Shown here piece by piece: positions 36,301 through 47,879 of a DNA stretch of 64,000 nucleotides. Positions within the stretch are counted from its first letter, which is position 1, and every line of letters begins with the position of its first letter. The notes beneath the pieces were generated by a model. It was given only the letters and a program-made list of their open reading frames with translations. It ran no database searches and had not been told where the DNA came from. The stretch comes from Welwitschia mirabilis. Its lineage: Eukaryota > Gnetophyta > Gnetopsida > Welwitschiales. The DNA is taken from positions 286,243,328-286,307,327 of the forward strand of contig JBOZIK010000001.1 in the NCBI GenBank assembly GCA_051453625.1. Reading direction: 5' to 3'. Position numbers and translations under genes: made by a program.

Positions 36301-37800
36301 TTGAATGATGGCATGCATTTGTTGAGCTAAAAGAGATTTACCCTTCACATTCATTCTTCTCTTAACTGTGATCCTTAAGAAATTTGGTATAAGATGGGAT
36401 TTTCTTCATAAATTGCAATAGTAAAATATTGATTTTTGAATTTCTTGAAAACTTTAATATATTCTTATTATTTCTTTCTATTTTATCTTTTCTAAATTAT
36501 TACGTAAATTATAGGGATTATTCTATGTTGGAGTTTGTATTTCTGGTTTTTTCTAAACTTTATTCTTTTTACTAGATTTGTAAGATGCTTTAACCTCATT
36601 TTTTAGAGTTTACCATAGATTTTGGTTGATTTTATTTTCACATGTTAGATGTACAACTTTGATTTTCTTAATGTGTATATCCTATATCCCTTCAATCACC
36701 TTATAACTACTTAGCTTTGGCTTAAGAGATGCTAAAAGCTTATCATTTTCATGTTGGTTGAGTGATGAGAGGACATAAGTGGTAGTTTTATTTAACCATT
36801 GGATGTTTTATTTAAGTCTCCATAATGTGAATAAGATTTATCAGTTAAACTATCATTATTTATTGCTAATATGTATTTAGGCTTCTATGAATCTCTTACA
36901 AGTATCTTCAAAAGAATGTAATAAATAGGGTTGGTTATTAAACGATAATGGTTAATAATTATAAGATGATAAGGAGTATTAATTCTTAGATTAAATTGTA
37001 GAAGATTGATTTTGATTATCTTATCTCCATGAAAATTTTGAATGGTTTATTCATCCAAGGTTATAATTATTAAAGTAAGGATTTTTGGCTCTTTGTATTT
37101 ACCATTATTGTCCTATAACATTCACTTGCTACTTCACTACTTATTGAAACATAAGGATGCAGGACATGGTATATTATATAATATATTTAATAGATAATAA
37201 GATTGGAAGTGGTTTCAAGTAATTTAATCTTCCTAGAAAGATCATCTATTTTGTTGTCAACTTTAGGGTTGAAAAAAATCATAAAGATTCTTATTTCCTT
37301 AATATCATTATGTGATATAGATAATTCATTTGATTTCTTCTAGCTTTTCAAATTCACCAAGATGGTTTCTAAGAAATCCCAAGATTCATATATTTTTAAA
37401 TCCAAGAGTATTTCTTTATACATCATCTTTATGAGTTATTTATGATTCAAGAAAAATCTTTTATAAAATAAACTTATAACTTTACCTTATTAAAAACCAT
37501 GTTGGGGACACTTAAGAGGTAAATTTTGAAATGTTATAAGGTTTTAAAAAAGGCTTCATAGTTAATTTTTAAATAATTCATGGTTTTTCTTCTAACCACA
37601 TTTGTCTTATAAGTAGGAAAGAACTCCTCAATAAAATTTAATTAGGATTTGCCTAACTGATGATGGATATGGATTTGAGCATATGTAAATAATTTTTAGC
37701 TTCTATTTATGTGAAAAGAAAAAAAAATCTATTTGAGGTCATCTGAAGTATTATGATTCTAATCAATGATTGAAACAACACATTCAAAATCCTCAAGTAC
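36300..37800 (-). pseudogene. ATH gag (upper unit)
   Basis: Minus-strand Athila-type gag, frames broken. KSISI near 37680 corresponds to the SITTWN region, ISLFYKRFF is near 37460 (FYEGL-type), and NPYFNNYNLG followed by INHSKFSWR lies at about 37075-37030 (NTYNPGWxNHxNFSW signature). The pre-protease linker is at about 36475-36350 (KKIPSY/KFLKD-type remnants around FLRITVKRR). It matches 23839-25420 in order and spacing. Confidence 0.78.
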
Positions 37801-38714
37801 AAATAGGGATATTTAAATTTTAAATTATAAAAATGTAATAATAATTAAATGATTATAGGCTTAAAGTTTTTTTTAGTAAGTATTTGAAGGCTGAACTATA
37901 TAGGATGTGGTTCTTAAGCATTGAAAATGAAGGTAATCCTTTAGGGTTTTCTTTGATGGTTGAGTTTTTTAATAGTTTTTGAGAAAGACTAAAAGTATGA
38001 CTAGTTATTTTAGTAAGGTCTTACTTAAATCTATCTTATGAATAGCTTCTGGAAAAAGGCATACATTTAGGAACTAATTCTATGTCAATATTAGGGTTTG
38101 GACTAATATAATGTAATCATTTATCAGAACTACATTTTCAATTCATATAACTTTTTTATAGATCAAGAATTTTCAAGTTGAAGAAATGTTTTCCAGTGAT
38201 TTTAAGTAAAAGTGTGAATATTTAAAGAAAAAATTTGAGAAAATAACAATGTCATTAATGAGAGAAGATAGTAGTTGTTTTAGAAAAACTAGCCTAAGAA
38301 AAGAATATAGGACATAACTTGATATGAGAGAGAAAATTAAATGGTTGATGCAAATGAAAATGTAATAGGGTGAAGGATATATAGGATACATTTGGAGTGG
38401 GAGGTGGAACCTCTAAAATGTAGTGTAATGCAAGAAATAATGGAAATAAAAAATTTTAAAATTCTAGACGTAGAAATGCAATAATAATAATAATGTAGAA
38501 ATACAAGTAAAAAATAAAATGCAAAACTTAAAAAGTAGAATCCTGCAAGAAATTTTTCTTCAACATCTTTAAAACCTATGAAATGAAGAGTAGAAAGAGG
38601 AGAAGAAATAAGGAAAAAAAATTCTCTTTAGAAATAAAAAATTAACTAACTCTACATGAAAAATTTTGATAAACAATTTTAATGGGTTAGATATAGAAAA
38701 ATTGTAGGAAAAAA

Positions 38715-38990
38715 GAAAAGAATACTAGAAATGGATTAGTATAACTAAAAACATTACTATAAAGTAAAGGGAAAAAGCGTGAAAAATGAATTAATATAAA
38801 TTTTTAAAAATTGCAATAAAGTAAAGAGAAAAAATGAAAGTGCTGGAAGTAGACTAGTATAATTGAAAAATTATAGGAAAATAAGTTACAACAAAGTAAA
38901 AAATAAAAGCACTAAAAGAGGGCTAGTATATCTAAAAACTTATAGCAAGGTAAAAAAAGGCACTAGAAGAGGAGTGGTATAAATAAAAGT
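38715..38990. repeat. LTR minisatellite, about five 50-67-bp units
   Basis: Units start near 38728, 38780, 38843, 38910 and 38961. They share CACTAGAAG-GGACTAGTATAA followed by an A-rich part with TATAGNAAAGTAAA. Related but different arrays sit at the same LTR position near 33635-33945 and 10110-10310. Copy number therefore varies between LTR copies. The array ends in a G-rich tract (38998-39012, GGAGGAGGGGAGGGGG). Confidence 0.7.
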
Positions 38991-39318
38991 CAAAAGTGGA
39001 GGAGGGGAGGGGGAAGAGAGAGAAGAAATGGAAACGTTTATGTATTTTCCACTATAACTACCATTCCATTATCCTTAGTAGTAATTAAAAAAAAAAAAAG
39101 TTTGTGGTTAGTTTATCCTATAAATAAAAATCTCATGAAGCTAGAATTAAAATTTTTTAAAATTACTAAGACTTCCATTTAGAGTATATCCCAGTGTCAT
39201 TATTTTCAAAGGATAATATGTCATAGATAAGATAATAAATCTTGCATATAAAAAACATTTATAACTACTATAAACTAATAGTGTATTGCGAGAGACTTAG
39301 AGAGTATATTTATGTGAG

Positions 39319-39320
39319 GA

Positions 39321-39356
<36 letters not shown>

Positions 39357-39373
39357 TGTGTGTGTGTGTGTGT
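39319..39373. repeat. Compound (GA)n-(TG)n microsatellite
   Basis: GA units at 39321-39349, then AAAGAGAGAA, then TG units at 39357-39373. The homologous place in copy 3 (about 34285) reads only GTGAGATTGTATT, so the expansion arose in this LTR copy. Confidence 0.9.
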
Positions 39374-40419
39374 TGTAAATTAATAAATAAAGCTAAGAAT
39401 AAGGCATAGACCTTAGTATCTAGCATGATTATAATAATAATAATAAGAATTTTAATAAAAATAGACTTTCTCTAAATTTATTATAGAGAAATAATATTAA
39501 GAACCTTCAAAGCTCAAGCATGATGACATAATCTCATTTACTATATACATGTTGGTTAAGCATCTAGGTCATTTTAGATTTCATAGCATACTTCATAAAC
39601 ATGAAAAGTACAAACCCATCCCAAAGAAAATTAAATTATGGTCACTATAGACTAAGACGCACATATAGAAAATCACTAAAAAATATTGAAGAACTTAATA
39701 TACTTCAATCTACATCAAGTATTATAAGTATGAAAAAATAGAAATACTTGAAATCAGAAAGCTAGATTAAAGAAATTTTTAATTCTTTAATATATAATAG
39801 AAGAATAATTATATAAATGAAGGATTTAAGCCAATGCTTAAAAATTCATGCTAGCCTTAAGGTCTAGTTCATCCTTAAAGAAAAGCAACTTAGAAACTAA
39901 ACATGTTTGAAGCTCCTCTCAAATTCGAAGATTGATTACAGGTTATAAAAGCTAAAGGACCTACTAAATTAAAGTCTAAATGTTCTTTTATAGCCCAAAA
40001 ATTAAGGTTATATTTTTAGAGGTTTGTGTAATTTTTAGTGACTTTAGACTAACTTACCAACTACTTTAATAAACTTGTCATCTACCATGAGTCATAAAAT
40101 ATGAAGATGAAGTGCTAATTTGAATGATGACTAGCACTATAATGGATCCCAATGATGCCACTGGTTTTTCTAAGTATTTAAACCTAACCTTTCAACTTAT
40201 ATTCCATCATCCTATTAAACACCTAAAAAGTTCAAGAGATGTAGGATGTTATTTTTTTATAACTTTTAATAACATAATTCAAAATAAAATTATAAAACTA
40301 TGAAAATTATAACTCAATTATGCTAAGCTAGCCTTAATTAATTAAAATAGAAGTTATTTTTCACATTTTTTCATGTACTATTATGGCATTCTTGACTAGG
40401 ATATCCTATTATTTATATA

Positions 40420-40771
40420 TTAAATGAAATATGTAAAAATGGCCATGAGCTTTCTCTTTCCATTCCATAGGATTTTCCATAGTGTGAAACATGTGTAATG
40501 GGAAAAGAAACTTGATAGTATTTTATATCAAGTAAGTGGTAGTATGATAGCAAAATTTTACTCATTTAAAATGTTCTATGTGGTATAGTATTATGTGTTA
40601 AGCCTTTTACAATTTTATCTCATTTATTGACCACTACTTGTGAATGATTTGGTTGTATTTTAGGACTTCAAGTCTTATTCTTTATAGAACTTTCAAGTTT
40701 TCATAGAAAAAGTGGAAAAGGAACCAAAATATAAGGTTAAATATCTCCACTATCATAATGTTGATGAATAC
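40420..40771 (+). pseudogene. COP-E copia integrase, N-terminal part (cut by TEK2)
   Basis: Plus-strand copia integrase remnant. A zinc-finger-like trace NMCNGKRNLIVFYIK lies near 40492-40540 (family C-x2-C...GK pattern). FIDHY and later WLYF lie near 40623-40665 (catalytic FxDDYSRxxWVY region; second Asp now His). VEKEPKYKVKYL and HNVDEY end exactly at the TEK2 insertion (40771), where the family has the next catalytic region (DNGGEY). COP-E sequence resumes at 56721 in the same codon phase. Its gag and protease are missing: the left edge at about 40420 directly abuts ATH LTR copy 4. Confidence 0.78.
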
Positions 40772-43700
40772 TATTATATTCCACATTTTATAATCTTTAA
40801 TTAGTAAACTTAATTACATGATTACAAGAATCTCTAAATTATGTAATACATTTTAATATTAAATCTTAATGAAAATCATTTTTTTCCTTTAATGAGAATC
40901 AATATGTAGCCTTATAATTAATAACATATTATATTGATTACGTCAAAAATATATTTTTAATTATAAGTATTCATAGGACCACTTAATTAAATAATCTTAG
41001 TCATAGATAATTTTATTATTTTAGATAATAATGATTATAAGAATTTTAATTCTAATAAACTTATTTATGATTAGACAAGTCATTTACATCATTAAATAGT
41101 AAAATCAAAAAAATTCATGTCAAGGTGTAAAATAATAATCAACTATCTACAAAAATGGCATGTAACATCTTTAGTTTAATCATTTATCCATGTGTCTTAT
41201 TCAAACTAAAAAAAAACTAGAATTACTTGGTAAAAGTGAAAGAATAATAGGTAAGTAAAAAGTAAGAGTACTATATTTAAGTTAAAATTAAAAGAGTACT
41301 ATGTTCAACTATAACAATTTCTTAAATTCAACTATGACGTTTTTCTTACATTTAATTATGATATTTCCTTCTTCTGATTTATGTTATTGATATGATGGAT
41401 CACGTAGAGTGTAAGCATGTGAATGAGGACTTGCACTCTTATCCATAAAACAAAAAGGATAAATGAGTATAATTTATTCTACTATAGCTTTTATCCTTGT
41501 TGATATTTGTGAAAGTACTTTATGCATAAAATATTATTTTTCTTCTTGTATCACATGGCAATTTTGAAGTTGGTGCATTTGTTTTACCAATTCATTTTAA
41601 ATACGTTTTGGATTAATTATAAACCTCTAAAGAATTAAGAAGGAACTAGAATAAGGAAATTATGCATGTAAATAATATTGATAATTAAAGTAAGAAAAAT
41701 TACTTACCCCAATTACGTGTATGAGTCATAAATAAGATTCCTTTTGTCATTCACACATTTCTTTCACTTCTTATACAAGATCTTACAAATTTTCAATCAT
41801 TAGCATTATTATTTATCATTAACAAGTTAATATTACTTCTAAAAAAGCTTGTCAAACTAGTCATTGATCAATCTTGTCTTTTTTCTTTCATATGTACATA
41901 TTACTTTTACACAAGCCCATGCAACTTATCATTGATTAATCTTATAAACTAAAAGATATTTGTTTATGTTATATGTAAAATGATGTATGTGGCCTTTATC
42001 CATTTATATCAAAGACCTTATGTACATAATTAGTCTATAAATAGATCCCTATTCTTTCTTATAAAGCTAATATTCTTTAAGTTTATGCTACTAAAATTTC
42101 TTCTTAATTTTTCATCCTCTTGAGTGTGGAATTGAAGCTTGAAGCTTAGAGCTTAAAGCTAAGATGCTTGAAGCTAGGATCCTAGAGCTTATATCTTTAC
42201 TAATCTTCTTCAAAAATGATTAATCCTTTTCCCTCCAAGTTGGTTCTTCTTTTATAAGAATTTTAACTCCTTTTCTTGCATTAGGCCTGTGCATATGATT
42301 ATAGTATTAATATAGTATTTTTATTTTTCTCTCACATTGGACGATACTAAGATAAGAAAGAGATTTGATAGATCTCTTTACATTCTTAGTTGATGGGGCT
42401 ACGAATGGATATCTTCCCTGCCATTGACATAGACTAAGATAAGGAAGAGAGTCAAGGGACTTCTTAACATGCTTGGGTTCTATGTGTTTAATGGATGTTT
42501 TTTGCCAAGTAACCAAGGGATTCACTATAATTTTGGTTGACCATGTTATTTTGCATTATCATATGTTTAAAATGCATTTTTCATTAGATTGGAATTAGAG
42601 TTATTATTAGGGTAAATAATTCTGATCCTTAAAATTCATTTAGGCTAGCCACTCTTTCTTAGAAAATTTTAAGGCTCATGATATTTGATGCATTATTTAT
42701 TATTGTAAGTTAAGTTTATATTTCTCATAATTGTGTTTTATATAATTTAGATGCTAATTTTTGTTGTAAATTTTTAGCTATTTTACTAATTTTATTTCTA
42801 TAAATAGTGTAAATTCTCTTATCCTTAATGTAGTTGAACTTTACATTTTTCCCAAAAGTGAAGAATAATTTAAGAAAGCTATAACTTATTTAATACTAAG
42901 TAAATATTTCTTATGTAGGTTTATAATCATGTTAGGAATTTAAGAGTTTTAAAATAGTAATTTTTCTAGTAGTAAAATAATTTTTAAAATTTCTTTTATG
43001 AAAATAACTCAAAAATTATAAGCAGAAAACAACAAACAAAAAGTCTTAGTTTTAGACTTTGTGGAACATCCAAGGAAAAAAATTTAACAGCCAACCCTAT
43101 ATCACATTTTATAGTATTTCTAAAAAGAAGTAAATTAAACATTATCATCCTTTTAGTGAAGGGTATTATTTTGGCAACTCTAAAATTTAAGCAATCATTA
43201 TTGTCTTAGCCTTATGAAATGTGTTTTCACTAATTTAGATTGAATAAAGTTATTTTTTAAAGATATTATAATGAGTCTAGTTTAAGAAAAGTGAGTTTAC
43301 TTTATTTTTATATTTTTAAATAATTAATTAGAAATTATTAGTTTAAATGCCTTTTAAAAACTAAGAAAATTAATAATTATTAAAAAATTTAAAGCAACTA
43401 CAAAATTATTTTAGATACCATATATAATGTCTAGTTAACTTAAATTTATTTTCTTATCATTTTTATATACTACTTATTAATATTTAGGCCCTTATTCTCG
43501 CATTTCAAGCATAAACATTAAGGTTGTCTACTTAATAATTTTAGAGATGTGTAGCTCAATCAATTAGCTTTATTAATGTTTTATTTTAATTATATATATA
43601 TATATTTATATATTGACATATATACGTAGAATTTATAAAGGGGGTTTAGAAGTTGGCTCAGTCCCATAAATGAAGCATGTTTCTATAATAGAATTTGGAT

Positions 43701-44714
43701 GTATTAATGTTCCTTATTTAAAAAGAATTATTGTAATATAGAAAAATAAAGAGATGTTTTCTTTTATTTATTTTCACTATTTTNNNNNNNNNNNNNNNNN
43801 NNNNNNNNNNNNNNNNNATCAAAATGATGCTTCTATACTCTCCTTCTTTTTTCTCCTTCTATATGATTATTTCCATAAAATAAACCTAATGATGATCAGA
43901 ATTATTTTTACTAGGTAAAAATTCACTAGATATGCACATAATTATATGCTTCCATTTATATGGTGTATTCATTTAACTAAACTAACATAATCTCAATAGT
44001 TATTCATCCTCATACTTGAATTTCATCACCAAGGAGGTTGCATTATACTTTTATTTGTGAACTCTTCTAGAAGTGGATTTAATCATCATTCTAGTGTGCT
44101 ACTCATGTATGGATCTACTCTAACTTAATATTTTAAGACTTTGGTATAAAAAAACTATGTTTCACTATCTTAAGATGTTTTAAGGAAGTAGGGGTTATTT
44201 ATAAGCATGCATCCACCTTATGCACTGCCTTTCACCTATATTAGGTATATATCGAGCTGAAGTTTAAGCTCATGAAGTTAAGTCAAGCCATGTTTGTATA
44301 GGATACAACCTAAAGTAGAACCAACTCATGTATGAAGGATGGCTAGATATCGAGTTGAAAAATTATTAATGGGAGTTGCAACCTCCTATTATATTAGTTA
44401 CATACTATTCTCAAACTTATCCATTGTATGTGATAAAACAAATTGACATCCCATCAAATTTCCACATGATATCACTGTATGGTAAAAACAAAAGTTAAGA
44501 ATAAATATAAAATACAATTTTGACATTGTTGTTATATGCAAACCAAAAGGGCCTATAGTTAAGTAGTAATTATGTTATTTAATTATTTTAAATCTTATAA
44601 TGTTTTAATAGCATCTAAATAGGAATTAATCCTAGGTGTCATTATGAATGTTAGTTAATAATGTTTTTTTAAAACATTATGCTTAATTAAGACAATTAAA
44701 GTTAAGGTGTTATG
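40772..44714 (+). repeat. TEK2 5' LTR (3.94 kb)
   Basis: A complete LTR apart from a 34-N gap (43784-43817). It aligns with 50748-56715, and its distal part with TEK1 8500-9289. Near the promoter it has two related half-units (41832 and 41900: ATTACTTCTAAAAAAGC and ATTACTTTTACACAAGC), each followed by an ATTGATYAATCTTRT block. Confidence 0.93.
42035..42044 (+). promoter_or_regulatory. TATA box of TEK2 5' LTR
   Basis: CTATAAATAG is a near-ideal plant TATA box about 1.26 kb into the LTR. Transcription would start about 30 bp downstream, giving a U3 of about 1.3 kb and a very long R-U5. Inferred from sequence only. Confidence 0.7.
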
Positions 44715-44720
44715 TAATGA

Positions 44721-44732
44721 TGGTATCAGAGA
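44721..44732 (+). promoter_or_regulatory. TEK2 primer binding site (initiator Met tRNA)
   Basis: TGGTATCAGAGA matches the TGGTATCAGAGC complement of initiator-Met tRNA at 11 of 12 bases and lies six bases after the LTR end. Confidence 0.9.
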
Positions 44733-45758
44733 CACATTAAATTAAATAATATCTATGTTAATTACTTAAAAATAAATTTAATTATATCCATTATAAACTT
44801 AATTAGTAATTAACTAAAAAATTAAATATATTCATAATAGTTTTTATCCCTAAATTAATCATGAAATTAATTATTCTAATAAGAATCCCAAGTCATAAAT
44901 AATTATAAGATTAATTACATTTATAGTTACCTTAATTATCAAATAATCATTAAGTTACTTATACCTATTATAATCTTATTTTATAAATCATCTTAAAGTT
45001 AGATAATCCACATTTCCTAAGCAAACACGAAATTAATCATATTTATAATAACCCAAATCCTTAAATAATCATAAATGTACTTATATCCATGATGGTCCTA
45101 ACCCATAAATGATTAACTAAATTACATTCATCACTACATTAATAGCCATGTAGTAATTATGCTTATGATAATCCTAGTTACTAAATAATTATATCTATGA
45201 AAATCACAATGATGAATGAAGCATAAAATTGATTATACACATGATGATCTTAAATCTCTAAATAATCATTTAGTTAATTATATCCATGTTAACTCTAATT
45301 TCTAAGCAATCTTAAGTAGATAATTAGTACACTATCATGACTTTAAAAAATTTGTTACCTTATAAATATGAATAATGATCTTTACTTATGAAACCAAAAA
45401 TCTCATATGATAGCTTAAAGATCTTGATCAATTTAAGAAAATTATAAATAAATATGTCATAACTATATATACCATTATAAAAATAAATAATTAAACCCTT
45501 GACTAATTTATATTAACTACATAATCAATTACATAAGCCCCCCATCCTTTCAAATTATAACCCCTAGTAGTATCTTGTGAGTCTAACAGAGTAAACTCAC
45601 TTGTGAGTAAGGAAGAGGAACTAACTTGATCATTTAGTTTAAATTAATTACCTAATGGTTCTAACACAATATTTATTAAGAACACATGTACTTCAACTTT
45701 TAATATAATATTTATCTTATTATTACTCAAATCTGGTAATATTTTTTAATCCTTCTAG
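44733..45758. other. TEK2 untranslated leader
   Basis: About 1 kb between primer site and gag start. It is made of AT-rich repeated phrases (AATCATTAAGTTA/TTATACC-like, recurring at about 44800-45320), which look like short degenerate internal duplications. No ORF. Confidence 0.55.
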
Positions 45759-46880
45759 ATGGCTTGTCGTTGTCAACCCAGTTATGAGGCCAATTAAATT
45801 GTACCACCTAATCAACATTAAGATACTTAAGGAATAATTAGCAACATAATGATAGAAATTAACCTTCTATCGCTCTTAATCTAGAAGCATTAATGGATGC
45901 ATTCATGCAACTTTTATCACAAATAATAAATCAAAGTTCAAACCCACAAAGAAACAGTGATACTAATCAACCTAATAAGAAAATGAATATGAGGAAGTTA
46001 ATTTAAAAATTCATTAAGTTAAATCTATCAAAGTCTATAAGAGATTCAAATCCATTAAAAGTAAGAGCATTGACAAGTAATGTTGAAAAGGTTATAGATA
46101 CTTTAGAATTTGATGAGTATGAAAAGGATTTTTTAACTATTTACATGTTACAGAAAGAAGCTAACTTATGGTGAAAAACATATATGCAAAGTTAAGTGAG
46201 ATGGATCTTTTATGGAAATAGTTTGAGAACATATTTAAAGAAAATTATATCACTTAGTTTTAAATTTACTAAAAGGTTATAGAATTCTATAATCTCAGGT
46301 AACCTTATAATTAATCATAAGTTCTCATAAATGTAAATTTCTGAAATTCTTAATATATGTATTACATATGCATCTATTGACAGTTTTCTTCCTTTAATTG
46401 CTACTAAAGTATCTATGTTTCAATTTAAAACTTTGGCTGAGGCTATAGAGAAATACAAAATAATATAATAAAATTAATAAAGATAACAATAAAATAAGAA
46501 ACAAATTTCTCCTAATAATTTCAACTTTAAGAAAAATCAAGCACATATATCTTACCACAATAAAAATTATCTTACTAGTAATAACAATAAAAATAGAAAT
46601 TTCAATCAAAATAAACATGTACCATTCAAGAGGAATTGAAATGTTTCTAATCAAAATCATGTGAGCTATCAATCACAAAGATCCAATTTTAAGTAGAATC
46701 TGAGTCGTAGCCATTATCAAAGTTAGTATAATAATGGCTTTTAATGCTTTAATTATAAAGTAAACCATAGGGTTAAATAATATTCATTAGTTACTATAAG
46801 ACAACCTATATAATAATCAGAAAATCCTAAAGTGTCACATACTATTCAATAGCCAATTAGATAACTTTAAGTAGTAGTAG
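45759..46880 (+). pseudogene. TEK2 gag remnant
   Basis: The likely start is ATG 45759 (MACRCQPSYEAN, then stop). Later, in shifting frames, come VEKVIDTLEFDEYEKDF, YMLQKEANLW followed by TGA where the family has Trp, and TYMQS (46075-46190), the retrotransposon gag core. A zinc-knuckle trace CFNYKVNHRVK lies near 46745-46777, with the second Cys of CxxC replaced by Tyr. Gag would form the particle and bind element RNA through the knuckle. It is clearly nonfunctional. Confidence 0.78.
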
Positions 46881-46910
46881 ATAATAAAGGAGTGTAATTT
46901 CAGAGCTTAG

Positions 46911-47215
46911 TTATAGAAGGTAAATCTTTACTTCATAATAAAGAAATAATTATTTTATTTGATTGTGGAGTAACTCATTATTTTATATTCCCTAGAATTA
47001 TTCTAAGAGAAAAATTATGTTGTACTCTAATTAAGAGATGCATAGAGCATGCAAATGGGTCTATATCTAAGGTTAATCATCAGGTCCAAAATTGTAATTT
47101 ATCTATAAGTGGGAGAGATTTTCAGATTAAACCAATTATTATCAACCTAGAAAAATATGATGTTGTGTTGGGCATGAATTGGTTGATGCAAAATAAGGCT
47201 GTTATAAATTGTGAG
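46911..47215 (+). pseudogene. TEK2 protease copy A (open up to the gap)
   Basis: About 100 stop-free codons ending at the N gap. It contains LFDCGVTHYFI (active site; family D-S/T-G, here D-C-G) and later YDVVLGMNWL (LGMDWL-type flap region). It is the best-preserved coding stretch of TEK2, yet a second, more damaged copy follows the gap at 47379-47700. Activity is unlikely with Cys at the active-site position. Confidence 0.75.
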
Positions 47216-47378
47216 NNNNNNNNNNNNNNNNNNNNNNNNNNNNNNNNNNNNNNNNNNNNNNNNNNNNNNNNNNNNNNNNNNNNNNNNNNNNNNNNNNNNN
47301 NNNNNNNNNNNNNNNNNNNNNNNNNNNNNNNNNNNNNNNNNNNNNNNNNNNNNNNNNNNNNNNNNNNNNNNNNNNNNN
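47216..47378. other. Assembly gap (163 N) between two protease copies
   Basis: A run of N flanked on both sides by homologous protease sequence offset by about 475 bp. The true structure here is unresolved. Confidence 0.95.
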
Positions 47379-47700
47379 GTTCATTCATAAAATATGAAGC
47401 CTTACTTAATAATACAAAAAATAATTATTTTATTTGATTATGGAGTAACTCATTCTTTTCTATCCCTTAGATATATACTAAGAGAAAAATTATGTTGTAC
47501 TCCAATTGAAGGATGCATAGAACTTGAAAATGGATACATAACTAAGGTTAATTAGTGGTTTAAAATTATACTTTATTTATAAGTAGGGGAGATTTTCCAA
47601 TTCAACTAGATCTTATTAATCTAAAAAAATATGATATTTTTTAAGGCATAAATTGGTTGATGCATAATAAGATAGTTATAAACTATGAGAAGTGTCAAGT
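47379..47700 (+). pseudogene. TEK2 protease copy B (degenerate)
   Basis: A repeat of copy A: LFDYGVTHSFLSL (about 47430-47470) and, after stops, NWLMHNKIVINYE near 47650-47690. Dozens of substitutions separate it from copy A over about 265 bp, so it is not a simple read-overlap duplication. It is continuous with the linker and RT that follow. Confidence 0.75.
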
Positions 47701-47879
47701 AGAGATGACAAATCATGGTCAAATGATAATCTTTCTAGATCAATTGAAATAAACTACGGATAAATTGATTAAAGTTAAGCATATAAAGAGGGAAATTAAG
47801 AAGGTATTAGTATTTTATATGCTTTATCTAAAATCAACTAACATAAAGGATGAAGAAACTTTAATAGGGTATAGGTCAA

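Larger units (their letters stand above)
37908..40388 (-). repeat. ATH LTR copy 4
   Basis: About 2.48 kb. The low edge is TGGTTCTTAAGCATTG and the high edge GGCA, set by analogy with copy 2. It aligns along its length with copies 1 and 3. The sequence just beyond (CATTCTTGACTAGG, 40387-40400) still resembles the polypurine-tract side of copy 2 (CATCCCAACTAAG). This LTR may therefore once have been followed by another internal region, later lost where COP-E begins. Confidence 0.75.

Noticed and set aside
38173-38391. 72-codon minus-strand open frame with Tyr-rich start
   Set aside because: It lies within ATH LTR copy 4, and the homologous positions in copies 1 and 3 are not open in the same frame.
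46394-46672. 92-codon minus-strand hydrophobic frame
   Set aside because: It is the antisense shadow of the Asn/Lys-rich part of TEK2 gag (NNNNK repeats read backwards as Ile/Leu).
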